Shown piece after piece: positions 61,495 through 64,000 of a DNA stretch of 64,000 bases. The position numbers and the translations under genes are program-made. The stretch lies in contig NC_092671.1 in NCBI RefSeq assembly GCF_964355755.1, positions 14,858,501 through 14,922,500 of the forward strand, given 5' to 3'. Position 1 is the first letter of the stretch, and the number at the start of each line of letters is the position of its first letter. The notes under the pieces are model-generated. The model was not told where the DNA came from and did not search any database. It saw nothing but the letters and a program-made list of their open reading frames with translations. Source of the DNA: Antedon mediterranea. Lineage: Eukaryota; Echinodermata; Crinoidea; Comatulida; Antedonidae.

Positions 61495-64000
61495 CTAAAA
61501 ATAAAAATCAATACATCATAATAAGACTTACTGCACAACATCGATGTCGAACCTACACATATTACATTACAATTTTACAATATAATTTTTTTTAAACCAC
61601 TGAGGTTATTAAAATATGAGTTGGAAAAGAACATTTTAGCAACCTTAATAAAAACTTTCCAAACATTTTATTTTTGTAATTTGTTTTATAGAACAAGTTT
61701 AGTATTTGAAATGCTTGTTGACAACAAATACTGTATGATAAAAACAAACACGATTATAACACGCTCATTCAAGATAACTATATTGCCACTTATACTGTAA
61801 CATCTGACCAAATAGAAACAATTAGAATTCATCATTATACTTACACATAGGTAATTATCTTTCAATAAAAACAAAATTGAACGAAAAAATAATCATCTCT
61901 GCTAATTAGCAGACAAATTGTTACAAAAAAAGTAAATTGGTACCCTAAGGACTAGATGTTGAAGAATATGTTATATTAAATGATACAAACTACCAAACCA
62001 TTTTCAATCTCATTTTATTTGGGGTCATTTAAAACTCTACTGCGATTATGCCTACATTTTATTTTATTGCAGTAATGACGGACATGTAATTTTAATTTTT
62101 AAAATGTTTTGGTTCAATATAAGTAGACATTTTTGAGGAAGTGACTGCAATAAATACTCATCAAAATAGTGTAAACAAGATTAGGTTAAAGAGGAAACAA
62201 AATATAGTTACTGCAGTAATACTAAATAATTACTAGCAGAATAATGGTTCCTTAATCATGTTACCGCTTCCATCACCATAAATTTAACTTTTAAATCAAA
62301 AACATTTGCACTAAATTTTAAAGAAATATAATTATCTCAGTAATACAATTCGTTTCTGAATTAAGTTACTGAAATATTGGTCAAATCGTTTTCATCAAAC
62401 AATCAGCCTTTTAAGGAAGTACATTAAGTGTTTGTGAATGGAGTAAGCTTACTTTGTCAATAATACATTTAAGTTTAAGTGGGTTCAGCTTCAATCAGTG
62501 CATAATGAGTTTACATACTGGCGAATAATAATCGTGAAATTTAAGTATATAGTGTCAAAGATTCACCACTTAGTTTCCGCTTAATGTTTCATATTTTACC
62601 CGATTCTCAGTGCTGTATTTTCACATTATTTACACAGTATCATAGGGAAATTCCGTAATACAGCATCTCATGTTTGTCACATGTCATGCCTGTATCGTGG
62701 ACGTTTAGGTTATGGTATATGATACTAAGCGATACATGTGAAACATAACGTGATGCGTATTATGACATTTTTCTATAATATGGAGAAATGAAGATGCAGA
62801 ACCGAGACTCGTGTTCTCTTGGTCTATACTGAATGAAATCTTGAAATTTATTGTGAAATCAAACATCTGTTCTTCGTCTTTTTTGTTGTGTTTTTGATGA
62901 TTTTTGTTAACGTCATTGGATGTTTTACTTTCAACATGTATTTACATTGTATTCTGAAACAATTCGTATTATTGAATTTTCACAACCAGGTTTCATTGGA
63001 ATCACTAAACTGTCTCCCTTTCTTGTTGTATTATGCTTGAAAAAGTTCTATCAATGCGTGCAATAACAAATGTGACGTTACGCTTCCAGTGTTCTATACT
63101 GATGACGTTATCGGAAACGGTGTATAATATGTTTACTATAGTAAAGTGTCTGCAATGTATTAAGGGCACGGTTAAGTAGTAATTGATGGCGAGAAAGTTC
63201 AGTGAGTCTACGACAAAGATGTGTATGTTTCAACGCGCTTTATTCTGACCTGTAAGTATTGTGCATGTTTTGTCCTCAATCTTTCACGGGTAGTAATTCC
63301 ATCGCTCTTGTACACTCTTGTCTATGCAAATATTGAACGGTGTCCATTACGAGGCATGCTTACCGTACTCCTAGACACCTGCAATTCAGTCTCATTGTCT
63401 ACTACTAGGTCATTGCTTGTTAGGGTAACTCTTTTTTATGAAAAAATCTGCCTACCTGTGTATGTTTATTATGTTGTGTTTTATAATATTAAATCATCTC
63501 TCAATAATGAGTATAAGAGCGTTTTCGTCTACGTACTTAGGCCTACATATCAAGTAAATATATGTATTTTGCAGTAGTAGTATTGTGGACTTATTTGCTT
63601 ACGTCTAATGTAAACTGCGTTATAATATACATTGTCTTTATTAATTATTGATTACGCCTATAATAAGTTTAGTGATTGAATACAGTTTTAAGTTAATGAC
63701 TTATGAAAATAAGGTGAAACATGATAATTAAATCAATTCCATTGGCAGTTCGATACAAAAAACATTGGATGGGAAACAATTATATTGTTATAGCATTGAA
63801 CAAATTATTCTAAATTTAAATTGAGTGGGCTGACATTTTAATGTAAATTCAATCGATCTTTCAACAAGTGTAAGGGTGCGTTTTCTTTCTTGAAACTGCA
63901 AAATTAATCTGCGCATGCCTATACACGCACTATACACACCGTTCCGTTGATTATCGAATTGTATTGATCCGTGTAACGTTTATTCTTACCGTCCCCACCA
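61495..64000. other. Probable intron of the insulin-like gene; otherwise gene-free
   Basis: No exon with an insulin B-chain motif, no other recognised protein and no clear repeat. If the insulin-like gene is intact, this is part of its C-peptide intron. Confidence 0.4.

Noticed and set aside
61531-61555. Possible 21-nt micro-exon upstream of the insulin-like exon (AG...GTAAGT on the minus strand)
   Set aside because: Splice-like ends and fitting phase, but so short that chance in AT-rich sequence is likely; it does not encode a B chain.

Overview
The window reads as nuclear DNA of a marine invertebrate deuterostome, most likely an echinoderm. The evidence is AT-rich sequence, short exons with GT/AG introns, abundant small inverted-repeat transposons and tRNA-derived SINE-like repeats, a recurrent palindrome-like AGGCCTA motif in the right two thirds, and gene families at home in that group. 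The phylum is inference; no marker gene fixes it.

Left part (about 2.4-24.9 kb, minus strand). One large gene can be assembled exon by exon: a receptor-type protein tyrosine phosphatase of R3 architecture. It has 32 coding exons totalling 6,087 nt (2,028 residues). It encodes a signal peptide, 17 fibronectin type III (FN3) domains each on a single phase 1-1 exon, a membrane-proximal domain with a furin-type site, one transmembrane helix, and one complete, apparently active phosphatase domain. The C-terminal tail carries a YEN motif. The FN3 array grew by repeated duplication of a two-exon unit. Its introns hold MITEs, minisatellites, SINE-like repeats, an exon remnant and a 240-bp duplication. 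A 64-bp tandem repeat fills the left window edge.

Middle part (26.9-47.7 kb, plus strand). Two galactose-3-O-sulfotransferase family genes (Golgi type II membrane enzymes) lie here. The first (26,884-28,530) has two coding exons; the second (44,266-47,715) has three and an unusually long stem. Between them, an orphan signal-anchor exon at 37,921 has the same exit phase as both first exons, so it is an alternative first exon of the second gene or a relic of a third. The first sulfotransferase is head-to-head with the phosphatase gene, start codons about 2 kb apart. A 60-bp minisatellite (34.0-35.3 kb), several MITEs and a SINE fill the spaces.

Right part (49-64 kb). Two copies of an L1/Tx1-like LINE lie in opposite orientation. 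Both are 5'-truncated and broken. The plus-strand copy has a 12-bp target-site duplication that defines its ends. Near the right edge a minus-strand exon (61,494-61,283) encodes an insulin-type A chain (CC-X3-C-X8-C) preceded by dibasic sites and entered by a phase-1 intron. The B-chain exon is not in the window. The remaining sequence shows no supportable genes.
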